In this document: one piece after another, positions 15,814 through 24,447 of the stretch | How the letters are laid out: each line of letters begins with the position of its first letter | How positions within the stretch are numbered: position 1 is the first letter of the stretch | Assembly: GCA_000173575.1 (NCBI GenBank) | Contig: ABYL01000004.1 | Coordinates: 1 to 64,000, forward strand | Origin: Burkholderia sp. H160 | GTDB taxonomy: Bacteria > Pseudomonadota > Gammaproteobacteria > Burkholderiales > Burkholderiaceae | Reading direction: 5' to 3' | Length of the DNA stretch: 64,000 nt | Made by a program: the position numbers and the translations under genes | Notes under the pieces: generated by a model | What the model was told of the DNA's origin: nothing | What the model saw: only the letters and a program-made list of their open reading frames with translations | Databases searched by the model: none

Positions 15814-17514
15814 CTATACGCTCAACTTATAGCCGAGCGCGTGCTGGGCCGCGATCACGCCGAACACCAGGGCTGGCCCTAATGTGATGCCAGGACCCGG
15901 ATACGCTCCGTTCATCACGGAGTGCATATCGTTGCCGCACGCGTAGAGGCCTTCGATTGGCGTGCCGTCTGCGCGCAGCACGCGAGCGTGCTCGTCGGTC
16001 ATGAGACCAGCGGCCATGCCGAGATCGCCGGGAAAAACGGCGACCGCATAGAACGGGCCGTGCTCGATCGGAGCGACGCAGGGATTGGGTTGGTGATCGG
16101 CGTCGCCCAGGTGACGTTGATAGATGTTCGCGCCGCGCCCGAATTCGTCGTCACGCCCCGCTCTCGCGCCCGCATTGAAGCGCTCCACGGTCTCCTGAAA
16201 CGCGGCTGGCGGCACCCCGATCTGGTGGGCCAGCGCCGCGAGCGTGCGCGCTTGCCTGAGGTACCCGCTGGCGATCTCGCGGCGGGTGGACAACGCGAAT
16301 GGCCGGACTTTGCCTAGCCCGTATTTCCAGAGGAAGCGCCTGTCGCAGATGAGCCATGCACAAGTCGCATCGTTGCTCTCGCGAAGTTGCGCGCGCACGA
16401 ATTCGTGGTACGACACGGCCTCGTTCACGAAGCGCTTGCCTTGCTGGTTCACTGCAATCAGACCCGGTTTCGCACGGTCCGTCACGGTGTGCGGAAACAT
16501 CGCCTGCGTGCCGTCGTCGCGCCGCCAGCACGAAACGGGTACCCAGAACGCGAGCGCATCGTCCACGTCGTGCGACGGCGGGCTCAATGCCGCCCCGACG
16601 GCCATGGCGAGACGCACTCCGCCCCGGGGCGCGTGTGCATTAGCGGTAGCCGAGCGATGTCCGGCCTCCTCGGGCACGAACAGAGCCCGCAGTGCCGCGT
16701 CGTGCGAGATACCGCCTGTTGCGAGCACAACTGCGCGCGCGTGCACGATGCGCGACTCGCCGCCGATGCGCAAGTGGAGCCCCGTCACCCGATCCCCCAC
16801 AATGACAAGGCGCGTGACGATGGTGTTCAGCGAGATGGTGACGCCCAGCGTGCGCGCCGACTTGAACAGCCGCGCGGCCAATGCATTGCCGAGTACGAGC
16901 GAGGTGCCGCGGTGCGCGCGCCGCCGCTGCAGCGCATATCGGCCGACGAGCTTCAGCACGTCCCACGCCGCGCGCGGCGACTTCGCAAAACGGCGCAGTT
17001 TCGGAATGTCTTCGCGGCTGATCATCATTCCGCCGAACAGCATGAACTCCGGCAGCGGATCGCGCAGCAAGGCGAAATCCGGGCCGAGTTCACAACCGTC
17101 GAACGGAATCGGCTCGAGTACGCGGCCTCCCGCTGTTGCGCCGGGGAGGTCCGGATAGTAGTCGGGATAGCGCTGCACGGGCCGCAGCTTCAGTTGGGTA
17201 TGCGCTTCGAGGTAGCGAATCGCAGCGTCGCCGTGCCGCAGGAACGCGCGCATTCGCGGATCGCTGTGCGCACCCGGAACGGTCTGCTCGATATAGCGAC
17301 GGGCCGCATCGGCATCGTCGTGCAGACCCGTCTCATGAATCTTGTGATTATTGGGAATCCATATCATTCCGCCGGATAACGCGGTGGTTCCACCGATGCG
17401 GCCACTGTGCTCGACGAGCAGCACGCGACGGCCTGCCGCCGCACCGGCCGACGCGGACGCTAGCCCGGCCGCGCCGCCCCCAACGACGATAAGGTCATAT
17501 GTGTCATCGATCAT
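15814..17514 (-). CDS. FAD-dependent 3-ketosteroid-delta1-dehydrogenase-like flavoprotein
   Basis: This 566-residue protein starts with LIVVGGGAAGLASASAGAAAG (FAD Rossmann motif, about residues 9-29). The strongly conserved KstD-like segment GGTTALSGGMIWIPNN follows. The C-terminus contains YACGNDMHSVMNGAYPGPGITLGPALVFG, another hallmark of this group. The family removes hydrogens from carbons alpha-beta to a ketone in cyclic substrates or reduces such bonds. It is the first gene of the cluster and lies 76 bp before the aldehyde dehydrogenase gene. No signal peptide is seen. Together with the flavoprotein at 3020-4540 it brackets the operon, which suggests two desaturation or dehydrogenation steps. 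Confidence 0.9.
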   Translation of the reverse strand: MIDDTYDLIVVGGGAAGLASASAGAAAGRRVLLVEHSGRIGGTTALSGGMIWIPNNHKIHETGLHDDADAARRYIEQTVPGAHSDPRMRAFLRHGDAAIRYLEAHTQLKLRPVQRYPDYYPDLPGATAGGRVLEPIPFDGCELGPDFALLRDPLPEFMLFGGMMISREDIPKLRRFAKSPRAAWDVLKLVGRYALQRRRAHRGTSLVLGNALAARLFKSARTLGVTISLNTIVTRLVIVGDRVTGLHLRIGGESRIVHARAVVLATGGISHDAALRALFVPEEAGHRSATANAHAPRGGVRLAMAVGAALSPPSHDVDDALAFWVPVSCWRRDDGTQAMFPHTVTDRAKPGLIAVNQQGKRFVNEAVSYHEFVRAQLRESNDATCAWLICDRRFLWKYGLGKVRPFALSTRREIASGYLRQARTLAALAHQIGVPPAAFQETVERFNAGARAGRDDEFGRGANIYQRHLGDADHQPNPCVAPIEHGPFYAVAVFPGDLGMAAGLMTDEHARVLRADGTPIEGLYACGNDMHSVMNGAYPGPGITLGPALVFGVIAAQHALGYKLSV

Positions 17515-17535
17515 GACGACAGAGTCTACCGACGA

Positions 17536-17578
17536 CTATCGTCAGCCCGGCACTAGGGAATTCCGATAGGCGCTATCG
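17536..17578. promoter_or_regulatory. Candidate operator: CTATCG/CGATAG inverted repeats upstream of the catabolic operon
   Basis: A perfect inverted repeat CGATAG-GCG-CTATCG occupies 17564-17578, 50 bp upstream of the first gene of the minus-strand cluster. A second copy of CTATCG at 17536-17541 lies inside the small palindrome GACGA-CTA-TCGTC. The arrangement of a primary palindrome plus a promoter-proximal half-site fits a LysR-type operator, though the classical T-N11-A box was not clearly identified. Function is inferred. Confidence 0.4.
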
Positions 17579-17786
17579 ATTCCGCGTATAGCCGGCCCCT
17601 CCGGCGCCGACAATGCCGGCCGAGTCATCGATTGCGCCCGCTGCGGTTCAGGCTGAGACCGTCACCGAGCCGATCGACGACTCCTCGATCCGCGAGGCCG
17701 AGACGATCCAGTAGCGGATTGGGGACTTTCCCGCCTGAAGAACCGGCCGGAGCCGGGACAGGCGACCGCCTCGCGCAGGGTGAGGA

Positions 17787-18590
17787 TCAGTCGACTTGCA
17801 ACTGGCCGCCGTTACCGAGGCCGCCCTTCACGTGCTGAGCCTTGTACTGCTTGACCGAGTCGACGAGGTTGTTGAGCGAGTCGGTGAAGGCCGCGACGAT
17901 CACCTTACCCTCGGGCGTGTCCGAGTAGCCACCGACCGTACCGCCCGAATGCGACGACATGAGGCTGCCGATCGCGCCGATGTCCATGTTGCGGGCCGAA
18001 CCGGTGGCCGCGGCGATCTGGACCGTCGAGCGGTTTTCGACCAGCGTCAGCGTCGTCGACGCCGACTTCGTGTTGACCTGACCGGCGACCTGCGCTGCAA
18101 CGCCGCCGACGACCGGGATCACCGACAGCACGCCGGCAATGCTGCCCGCGTTCTGGTTCGAGAAAGTGATGCTCGGGGTCATCGTGTAATCGGCGACGAC
18201 CATCTTGCCCTTCTTGATCTTGTTCGACGCGCGCAGTTCGCCAGCGTCGCCCAGCGCGCGCTCCTGCATCGCCTGGTTCAAGGCGCGGCCCCGATCGACG
18301 ATCACGAAGCAGTTGCTCTGCTGGACCAGCATCTTGAGCACCGGAACCGTGCTGCCGAGCTGGTACTGGCCTGTGAGCAGCGAGTACCACGGCGACGCGG
18401 TGTCTTCCTGGATTGCGATCGTGCCGAGCGGGGCTGCGCATCGGTGCATGTTGTCGGCCGTCGGCGCGGTCGAGCCGGCCACGGCCGTGCTGTCCGGACT
18501 CTGGCCGCCGCCTGCGAGCTGCATCTGGGAACAGGCGGTGAGTGACATGGCGAACGCGACTGCTGCCAGAGTACTGAAGGTCTTGCGCAT
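17787..18590 (-). CDS. CsgG/HfaB-like outer-membrane lipoprotein
   Basis: The 267-residue protein has a lipoprotein signal (lipobox LTAC, Cys20). The mature part resembles the CsgG family: a segment around VLKMLVQQSNCFVIVDRGRAL, then ASNKIKKGKMVVADYTMTP, a glycine-rich apolar stretch (SVIPVVGGVAAQVAGQ) and a C-terminal SLNNLVDSVKQ. CsgG forms an export channel for curli; homologues without curli genes, as here, have undefined envelope roles. No csgA, csgB, csgE or csgF gene is nearby. The gene stands alone on the minus strand and is divergent from the phosphoesterase gene 600 bp away. Confidence 0.75.
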   Translation of the reverse strand: MRKTFSTLAAVAFAMSLTACSQMQLAGGGQSPDSTAVAGSTAPTADNMHRCAAPLGTIAIQEDTASPWYSLLTGQYQLGSTVPVLKMLVQQSNCFVIVDRGRALNQAMQERALGDAGELRASNKIKKGKMVVADYTMTPSITFSNQNAGSIAGVLSVIPVVGGVAAQVAGQVNTKSASTTLTLVENRSTVQIAAATGSARNMDIGAIGSLMSSHSGGTVGGYSDTPEGKVIVAAFTDSLNNLVDSVKQYKAQHVKGGLGNGGQLQVD

Positions 18591-19186
18591 TGCTTGTGGT
18601 CCTCTTGGTTTTAGTGGTTATACGTGCCGAACAGGTCGGCGTTAAAGGGATTTGCTTCCGACGAAGCTTGACGCCCCCGTGCGACGAGCTCCCGATTCGC
18701 GTGATGAACGCTTTGCGTGAACACCCTCGGTACACGCCGCATGCGCCGATGCGAACTGTTATTACGGCACGCCCGGCCCGTTCCTGAACGGCCGCCCCGA
18801 CGAATCGGAGCGCGTCGGAAGAGGCAAACGTTTGGCGAGATAGCGGTCCTGTTTGCCGCGTGTGGAAGCATGGCCCAAGCTGACTGGAACCCTGGCCGGC
18901 CGCCAAAGAACCCTCGAATTCCTCATCGATCTCAACCGCCGTTAGCTCGTTGTAACGGCCGCGTCACTCAATTCTCAAAATTGGGGCGCAAACTCTCCAC
19001 CGCCTGTGGGGTCCATCGACGAACTCCCGATTCCAACCGGTCCGTCTGCAAGCACGACGCGAATAAAAAGACAGCCGCATGACATAGGCGCCGCAAGTCG
19101 ATGCCGCGCCACGTAGTTCCGCATGATCCGGCTGGACTAGTTGCCTCCAAGAGAAGCTTCCAACCAACTTTGAATCAGGGGTCTTC
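18591..19186. other. Intergenic region between divergent envelope genes
   Basis: This 596 bp stretch separates the CsgG-like gene from the phosphoesterase gene. I see no convincing coding frame in it. It contains a small inverted repeat GCTTC-CGAC-GAAGC near 18654-18667, a Pho-box-like site at 19068-19085, and an AGGGG ribosome-binding site just before the ATG at 19187. The length suggests elaborate regulation of one or both genes. Confidence 0.5.
19068..19085 (-). promoter_or_regulatory. Pho-box-like site
   Basis: On the minus strand the sequence reads ATGTCAT-GCGG-CTGTCTT. This has two 7-base units with a 4-base spacer, and each unit differs from the enteric PhoB half-site CTGTCAT at one position. 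It lies about 100 bp upstream of a phosphoesterase gene, a class often induced by phosphate starvation. Its orientation faces away from that gene, which weakens the case. Confidence 0.3.
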
Positions 19187-21277
19187 ATGTCTTTTAATTC
19201 GTTCCGCTCCGGCGCCATGCGCACGGTCGGCCTGAGCCTCACCGCACTGGCATTGGGCCAGATGCTGGCGGCTTGCGGTAATAGCGTCTCGCCGAGTGCA
19301 TCGGGTACGTCCTCGACCACCACGGTCGCGTATACGCCCAAGACGCCGATTCAGCACGTCATCGTGATCATCGGCGAAAACCACAGCTTCGATAACGTGT
19401 TCGCGACCTACCAGCCGCGTACCGGCCAGAGCGTGTGGAACCTGCTGTCGCAGCAGATCATCAATCAGAACGGCACGCCGGGCGCGAACTTCAGCCATGC
19501 CAACCAGGCTGCCGCCACGGATACCGCGGCTGACGCCTTCCTGCTGAGCCCGCCCCAGACCGCCTTTAGCGGGTCGGTCCTGCCGGCCCCGCTGTCGGGT
19601 GGCCCGACGACCAGCTACCTGCCCACCGGCAGCACGGTGACGACGGCACAGCAGACCGAAAACGGCCTCGATACCCAGTATTACCAATATCTGCTGACGG
19701 GCGGTACCGGCCTGGCCAGCAAGGTGCCCGACACCCGTATCACCAACGTCAACGCCCTGCCCACCGGCCCGTTCCAGCTGACCAGCTCGACCTTCAGCTA
19801 CGACGCGTACTCGGCCAGCCCGGTTCACCGCTTCTACCAGATGTGGCAGCAGCTGGACTGCAATATCAGCCACGCGACGACGACCAATCCGGCCGGCTGT
19901 GACGGCGCGCTGTTCTCGTGGGTTGAAACTACGGTGGGCGCCGGTGCCAATGGCATTGCCCAACCGGCCAACTTCAGCACCAATTATTCGGCTACCGCCA
20001 CGACGACTGGCGAAGGTTCGACCGCCCTGGGCTTCTACAACATGGCCAACGGCGACGTTCCGTACTTCAAGTCGCTGGCCGACTCGTACGCCATCAGCGA
20101 CAACTTCCACCAGTCCGTCAATGGTGGCACCGGCGCCAACCACATCATGCTGGGTCACGGCGACATGATGTATTTCAGCGACGGCAAGGGCAACGCGCAA
20201 ACGCCGCCGCACAACACGGTCGTCGCAAGCGGCACGGCCAACGCAGGTACGGTCGACGAGATCGAGAACCCGAATGCGGCTGCCGGTACCAACAACTGGT
20301 ATACGCAGGACGGGTATGGTGGCGGCAGCTATGGTTCCGCCTCGTACGGCGGTGGCTCCTACTCCAACTGCTCCGATGCATCGCAGCCTGGCGTCGGGCC
20401 GATCCTGAACTACCTGAAGTCGCTGCCCACGCCGGTCGCGTCCAGATGCGAGGCAGGTCACTACTACCTGCTGAACAACTACAACCCCGGCTACTTCGGC
20501 AATGGCGCCAACGCTTATACCGACACCAATGCCAACAACACGGTGTTTACGATTCCGCCGCAGACCGTGCCAAGCATTGGCGACGTGATGAACACCGCCA
20601 ACGTCACCTGGAAGTACTACGGCGACCAGTGGAACAACTACGTCAACGACCCGTACCAGCTGAACTGGGGTGTTGCCGGTGCGACCAGCGACGAGTACTG
20701 CAACATCTGTAACCCGTTCCAGTACGACACGTCGATCATGTCCAGCCCGACGCAGGTCGCGGCACATATCCAGGATACGACCAACCTGTATACGGATATT
20801 GCCAACGGTACGCTGCCTGCCGTGTCGTTCGTCAAACCGAGCGGCTGGGTTGACGGCCATCCGAATTCGTCGAAGCTGGATCTGTTCGAAGGCTTCTCGA
20901 AGAAGATCGTCGATGCGGTGCAGGCCAACCCGACGCTGTGGAAGAACACCGCCATCTTCATCACCTTCGACGAAGGCGGCGGCTACTACGACTCGGGCTT
21001 CGTGCAGCCGCTGGACTTCTTCGGCGACGGTACGCGTATCCCGTTCATCCTGGTGTCGCCGTATGCCAACCCGGGCTTCGTCTCGCACAGCTACACCGAT
21101 CACGTCTCGATCCTGAAGTTCATTGAACGTAACTGGGGTCTGCCGGTGATCAGTAGCCGGAGTCGTGACAACCTGCCTAACCCGGTCGTGACAAGCTCGA
21201 ATCCGTACGTGCCGACCAATGGCCCGTCGATCAACGACCTGTTCGACATGTTCGACTTCCCGGCACCTACGAACTAA
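19187..21277 (+). CDS. Phosphoesterase-family lipoprotein (phospholipase C/acid phosphatase superfamily)
   Basis: This 696-residue protein carries a lipoprotein signal with lipobox LAAC (Cys30). The catalytic domain starts with IQHVIVIIGENHSFDNVFATY at about residue 55, the metal-binding signature of the bacterial phospholipase C/AcpA family. Other family segments are the SDNFHQSVNGGTGANHIMLGHGD region near 300 and the ITFDEGGGYYD metal-ligand motif near residue 594, followed by IPFILVSPYANPG and YTDHVSILKFIE. A Gly-Ser-Tyr-rich insert lies at about residues 374-394. It should hydrolyse phosphate mono- or diesters outside the cytoplasm. It heads a three-gene exported set with the PPIase and multicopper oxidase genes downstream. 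Confidence 0.9.
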   Translation: MSFNSFRSGAMRTVGLSLTALALGQMLAACGNSVSPSASGTSSTTTVAYTPKTPIQHVIVIIGENHSFDNVFATYQPRTGQSVWNLLSQQIINQNGTPGANFSHANQAAATDTAADAFLLSPPQTAFSGSVLPAPLSGGPTTSYLPTGSTVTTAQQTENGLDTQYYQYLLTGGTGLASKVPDTRITNVNALPTGPFQLTSSTFSYDAYSASPVHRFYQMWQQLDCNISHATTTNPAGCDGALFSWVETTVGAGANGIAQPANFSTNYSATATTTGEGSTALGFYNMANGDVPYFKSLADSYAISDNFHQSVNGGTGANHIMLGHGDMMYFSDGKGNAQTPPHNTVVASGTANAGTVDEIENPNAAAGTNNWYTQDGYGGGSYGSASYGGGSYSNCSDASQPGVGPILNYLKSLPTPVASRCEAGHYYLLNNYNPGYFGNGANAYTDTNANNTVFTIPPQTVPSIGDVMNTANVTWKYYGDQWNNYVNDPYQLNWGVAGATSDEYCNICNPFQYDTSIMSSPTQVAAHIQDTTNLYTDIANGTLPAVSFVKPSGWVDGHPNSSKLDLFEGFSKKIVDAVQANPTLWKNTAIFITFDEGGGYYDSGFVQPLDFFGDGTRIPFILVSPYANPGFVSHSYTDHVSILKFIERNWGLPVISSRSRDNLPNPVVTSSNPYVPTNGPSINDLFDMFDFPAPTN

Positions 21278-21291
21278 GTCCCGGGCGCCAG

Positions 21292-21346
21292 GACCCGATC
21301 CTGGCCGGAGCGACGGCAGGCCTGCCGCTCCGGTCCAGATCGGGTC
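21292..21346 (+). terminator. Long stem-loop after the phosphoesterase gene
   Basis: GACCCGATC at 21292 pairs with GATCGGGTC ending at 21346, and inside it CCGGAGC...GGCAGG pairs with CCTGCC-GCTCCGG. The result is a nearly continuous stem of about 25 pairs. Only a short TCTT follows, so it may act as a transcript 3' stabiliser or partial terminator between this gene and the PPIase gene rather than a full intrinsic terminator. Confidence 0.6.
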
Positions 21347-21433
21347 TCTTCACCTTGCACGCCGGAGTCGGAACCGCTTCAGGTTCCGATGTCCGGCGCG
21401 TTCGTTGTTTACTCTCTCCGCAAAGGAAAAGCG

Positions 21434-22276
21434 TTGACTCGTTTTCGTTACACACTGCTGGGCGTCGCCGCCCTGATCGCGATATCCGCCTGCACCCACA
21501 AGGGAACCGATGGCAATAGCGCATCGGCTACGTCTTCCAAGGAAGCGACTGATGCAGCACTCACGGTCAATGACACCGTGATCAGCCAGCGCGAGATGGC
21601 CATGCTGGTGCATCAGCAGCCGGTTCGGGATGAACAACCGAACTCCCGCCAGAAGATCGTCGACAACCTCACGATGCAGATTCTCGCGGCCCAGGCAGCG
21701 ACCCAGAAAGGTCTGGACAAGTCGCCCGAGGTCCAGGATCAGATGGACATGTCGAAGACCTCGATTCTTGCGCAGGCCTACATCAAGGACTTCTTTGCGA
21801 GCCACAAGCCGACGGACGCGCAACTGAACGCCGAGTACGACAAGGTCAAGGCAGCGGCAGCGGGCAACGAATACCGGGCTCGCCATATCGTGGTGAAGAG
21901 CGAGGACGAGGCCAAGGCGATCATCGCCAAACTGAACCAGGATCCGAAGGCCTTCTCTGAGCTTGCCAGCGCCGACTCGCTAGATCCGGTCAGCAAGGCC
22001 AAAGGGGGTGACCTGGGTTGGTTCGATCCGGCTCGCATGGTGCCGGAGTTTGCTAGCGCCGTGCAGAAGCTGGGCAAGGGTCAAATCTCGCAGGAGCCCA
22101 TCAAGTCGCAGTTCGGCTACCACGTGATCGTGGTGGACGATATTCGCTCCAAAGCGGACAGCGTGCCGCCCTTTGAACAAGTCAAGGATTCGCTGGCCGC
22201 CCACTTTGAGCAGGAAGAACTGCTCAAGGCCCTGAGCGACATGAAGGCCCAGGCGAAGATCTCGGTCAAGTCCTGA
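21434..22276 (+). CDS. Peptidyl-prolyl cis-trans isomerase lipoprotein, parvulin (PpiC/EpsD-like) family
   Basis: The predicted product is 280 residues from a TTG start with AGGA upstream. This start places a compact lipoprotein signal at the N-terminus (LLGVAALIAISAC, lipobox Cys20). An ATG at 21389 would add 15 residues and is the alternative. A SurA-like helical N-domain is followed by a parvulin domain at about residues 150-240: YRARHIVVKSEDEAKAII, FSELASADS, GGDLGWFDPARMVPEF and FGYHVIVVDD. It should assist folding of exported proteins. Its position between two secreted enzymes suggests it may help them fold. EpsD-like PPIases also occur in exopolysaccharide loci, but no such genes are present here. 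Confidence 0.88.
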   Translation: MTRFRYTLLGVAALIAISACTHKGTDGNSASATSSKEATDAALTVNDTVISQREMAMLVHQQPVRDEQPNSRQKIVDNLTMQILAAQAATQKGLDKSPEVQDQMDMSKTSILAQAYIKDFFASHKPTDAQLNAEYDKVKAAAAGNEYRARHIVVKSEDEAKAIIAKLNQDPKAFSELASADSLDPVSKAKGGDLGWFDPARMVPEFASAVQKLGKGQISQEPIKSQFGYHVIVVDDIRSKADSVPPFEQVKDSLAAHFEQEELLKALSDMKAQAKISVKS

Positions 22277-22363
22277 CCTGGCAGTTCCGCGCGCCGTCGA
22301 CCTGGTTGGTCGATGGCCGCGCCTCCACTACTCAAGCACTTCGAATTATTTTCCAGGCAATTC

Positions 22364-24148
22364 ATGAACTTCAGCCAGTCCAGTATCCGGCGGCAGGCCG
22401 TCCGTATCGCATGCTTGGGCCTGATTGGCCTTTGCGCTGTCATGAGCTGGAACGGCATGGCGCAGAACAAAGCGAAGTCCGCCCAGCCAGGCGCTCCGCA
22501 AATTGATCTGTGTCCGCGCCCTGCGGTCGGCAGCGCGGTTCCCGAACCGGTTGAGCTGCGCAGCAGCCACGGCGTGCTGAAGCTCGACCTGAAGATACAG
22601 AATGTGCGCGAGCAGGATGGATCGGTCCGTTACTGCTACTCCACGCCAGACGGTGCGCAGGCGCCGACGCTGCGCGTGCATCCGGGCGATCGCGTGGTAC
22701 TCCGGCTGAAGAACGACCTGAAGGATATCGACCCCGAGGCCAAGACCAGCGACCCAATGCGCGGCCCGATATGCTCGGCCAAACCGCACAAGGTCAGCAA
22801 TCCGTGCGACAGCGGCGCGATGACCGCCACGTCCACCAACCTGCACTTTCACGGCATGAGCATGCCGCCCGTGTGCCATCAGGATGACGTGCTGAAGACC
22901 TCGATCCAGCCCGACGACGGGGTTTTCGAATACAGCTTCCAGGTACCCATGGACGAACCGCCTGGACTGTACTGGTACCACCCCCATGTTCACGGCTTCA
23001 GCAGCCGTCAGGTGCAGGGCGGCGCCTCGGGCGCGCTGATCGTCGAAGGTATCGAGCGCGCGATCCCCGAAGTGGCCGGTCTGCCTGAGCGGGTACTGGT
23101 GATCCGCGATCAGAACCTGCTGCACCCGGATGCGCCGCCAAGCAAATCGGAACCACCGGTGATGAGCAAGGCTCAGCTCGACAGCGACGGCGATGCACAG
23201 AACACCGGTACTGGTTTCGGCAAGCCATCCAAGGATTTGTCGATCAACTTCGTGCCGGTGCCCTACCCCAACTATGAGCCGGCAACGATCCGGATCAAGC
23301 CCGGCCAGCGGCAGCTCTGGCGGATATTGAATTCGTCGTCGGTCACCTATCTGAATCTCGCGCTCCTGTATCAACGCAAGCCGCAGTCGATAGGCATTGT
23401 CGCCATCGACGGCGTGCCCAAACAGCAGGAAGGCAACGGCTCCATCCCGTGGGTCGACCATATCGGCATCCCGCCTGGTTCGCGCGTCGAATTCATCATG
23501 AATGGTCCGCCGCCAGGCGTGACTGGCTTGCTGGTGACCCGCACGGTAGATACGGGACCCGTTGGCGAAAACGACCCCAATCGCGCACTCGCCCTGATCA
23601 AGGCCGACCCGCAGGCACCCGAGCTTGCCTCGACGCTACCCACGGCTCATGCGCCACTGCCCGCCGCCAAACTACCGCCGCTGCGGGACGTGAAGCCTGT
23701 ACGGACGCGCAAGCTTTTCTTTACGGAAGTACCGTCGAATCCGAACGATCCCAATAGCCCGACGGATTTCTACATCACCGAGGAAGGTCAGCAGCCCAAA
23801 CTGTTCGACCCGCATAGCCGCGTTCCGAATATCACCGTGCATCAGGGTGACGTCGAGGACTGGATCATCGAGAATCGCTCGCCCGAATTGCATGCGTTCC
23901 ATATCCATCAGATTCACTTTCTGGTGATGGAGGTGAATGGGAAGCCGGTGGACGAACCCTTCCTGCGCGATACGGTCAACGTGCCGTACTACAAGAGCAC
24001 CGAGCTGAGCTACCCCAGCGTGCGTTTGCGCATGGACTTCCGCGATCCGCATGCGGTGGGCACATTTTTGTACCACTGCCATCTGCTGGAGCATGAGGAT
24101 GGCGGGATGATGGGGACGGTGCGCGTGGTGGCGCGTGGGAAAAAGTAG
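22364..24148 (+). CDS. Multicopper oxidase
   Basis: From ATG 22364 the protein has 594 residues with a signal peptide (cleavage near SWNGMAQ). A paired-arginine SIRRQ near the start leaves Tat export possible. All four copper-ligand motifs are present: HFHGMSMPP at about residue 161, YWYHPHVHGF at about 206, HAFHIHQIHF near 513 and YHCHLLEHEDGGMMG near 571. The last carries the HCH type 1/type 3 ligands and the axial Met. It is therefore a complete laccase-like oxidase coupling one-electron oxidations to reduction of oxygen to water. Targets could be phenols, Cu(I), Fe(II) or Mn(II). It is downstream of the PPIase gene in the same direction. Confidence 0.92.
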   Translation: MNFSQSSIRRQAVRIACLGLIGLCAVMSWNGMAQNKAKSAQPGAPQIDLCPRPAVGSAVPEPVELRSSHGVLKLDLKIQNVREQDGSVRYCYSTPDGAQAPTLRVHPGDRVVLRLKNDLKDIDPEAKTSDPMRGPICSAKPHKVSNPCDSGAMTATSTNLHFHGMSMPPVCHQDDVLKTSIQPDDGVFEYSFQVPMDEPPGLYWYHPHVHGFSSRQVQGGASGALIVEGIERAIPEVAGLPERVLVIRDQNLLHPDAPPSKSEPPVMSKAQLDSDGDAQNTGTGFGKPSKDLSINFVPVPYPNYEPATIRIKPGQRQLWRILNSSSVTYLNLALLYQRKPQSIGIVAIDGVPKQQEGNGSIPWVDHIGIPPGSRVEFIMNGPPPGVTGLLVTRTVDTGPVGENDPNRALALIKADPQAPELASTLPTAHAPLPAAKLPPLRDVKPVRTRKLFFTEVPSNPNDPNSPTDFYITEEGQQPKLFDPHSRVPNITVHQGDVEDWIIENRSPELHAFHIHQIHFLVMEVNGKPVDEPFLRDTVNVPYYKSTELSYPSVRLRMDFRDPHAVGTFLYHCHLLEHEDGGMMGTVRVVARGKK

Positions 24149-24447
24149 CTGGGCATGGGGCAAAGCAAAAAAGGTGGATCTGAACCACCCGCTATCTGAG
24201 CGGCCGGAGTCTTGCCCCGAGAACCTGTGAACCGCGGGAGGCGAGCGCGGGCACTGCACGCCAGTCCGTCGCACGCTTCGCGCAGCGCGATGGGCTCGAT
24301 ACGCACGAACGCGACCGAGCGCGATCAAAGCTTCAAGAGACGGCGACGCGCCCGGAGGTCGAGAGCCAACCCAGCACTGCGCTGAATGCAGCTTGCGGAA
24401 GCTGCGAACTGCAAGAATGCCGCGCCCGGTGACCGATCTTCCGCTGG
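24149..24447. other. Intergenic, convergent
   Basis: These 299 bases lie between the multicopper oxidase stop and the stop of the minus-strand reductase. I see no gene, no clear terminator hairpin with a T-run and no repeat. A short A-rich tract near 24166 follows the oxidase gene. Confidence 0.5.

Noticed and set aside
17787-18590. Curli secretion channel
   Set aside because: The protein is CsgG-like, but no curli subunit or accessory genes are present in the window.
19175-21103. A 642-codon open frame opposite the phosphoesterase gene
   Set aside because: The composition (Val, Arg and Gly dominated, no motifs) is that of a reverse-complement shadow of the real lipoprotein gene.
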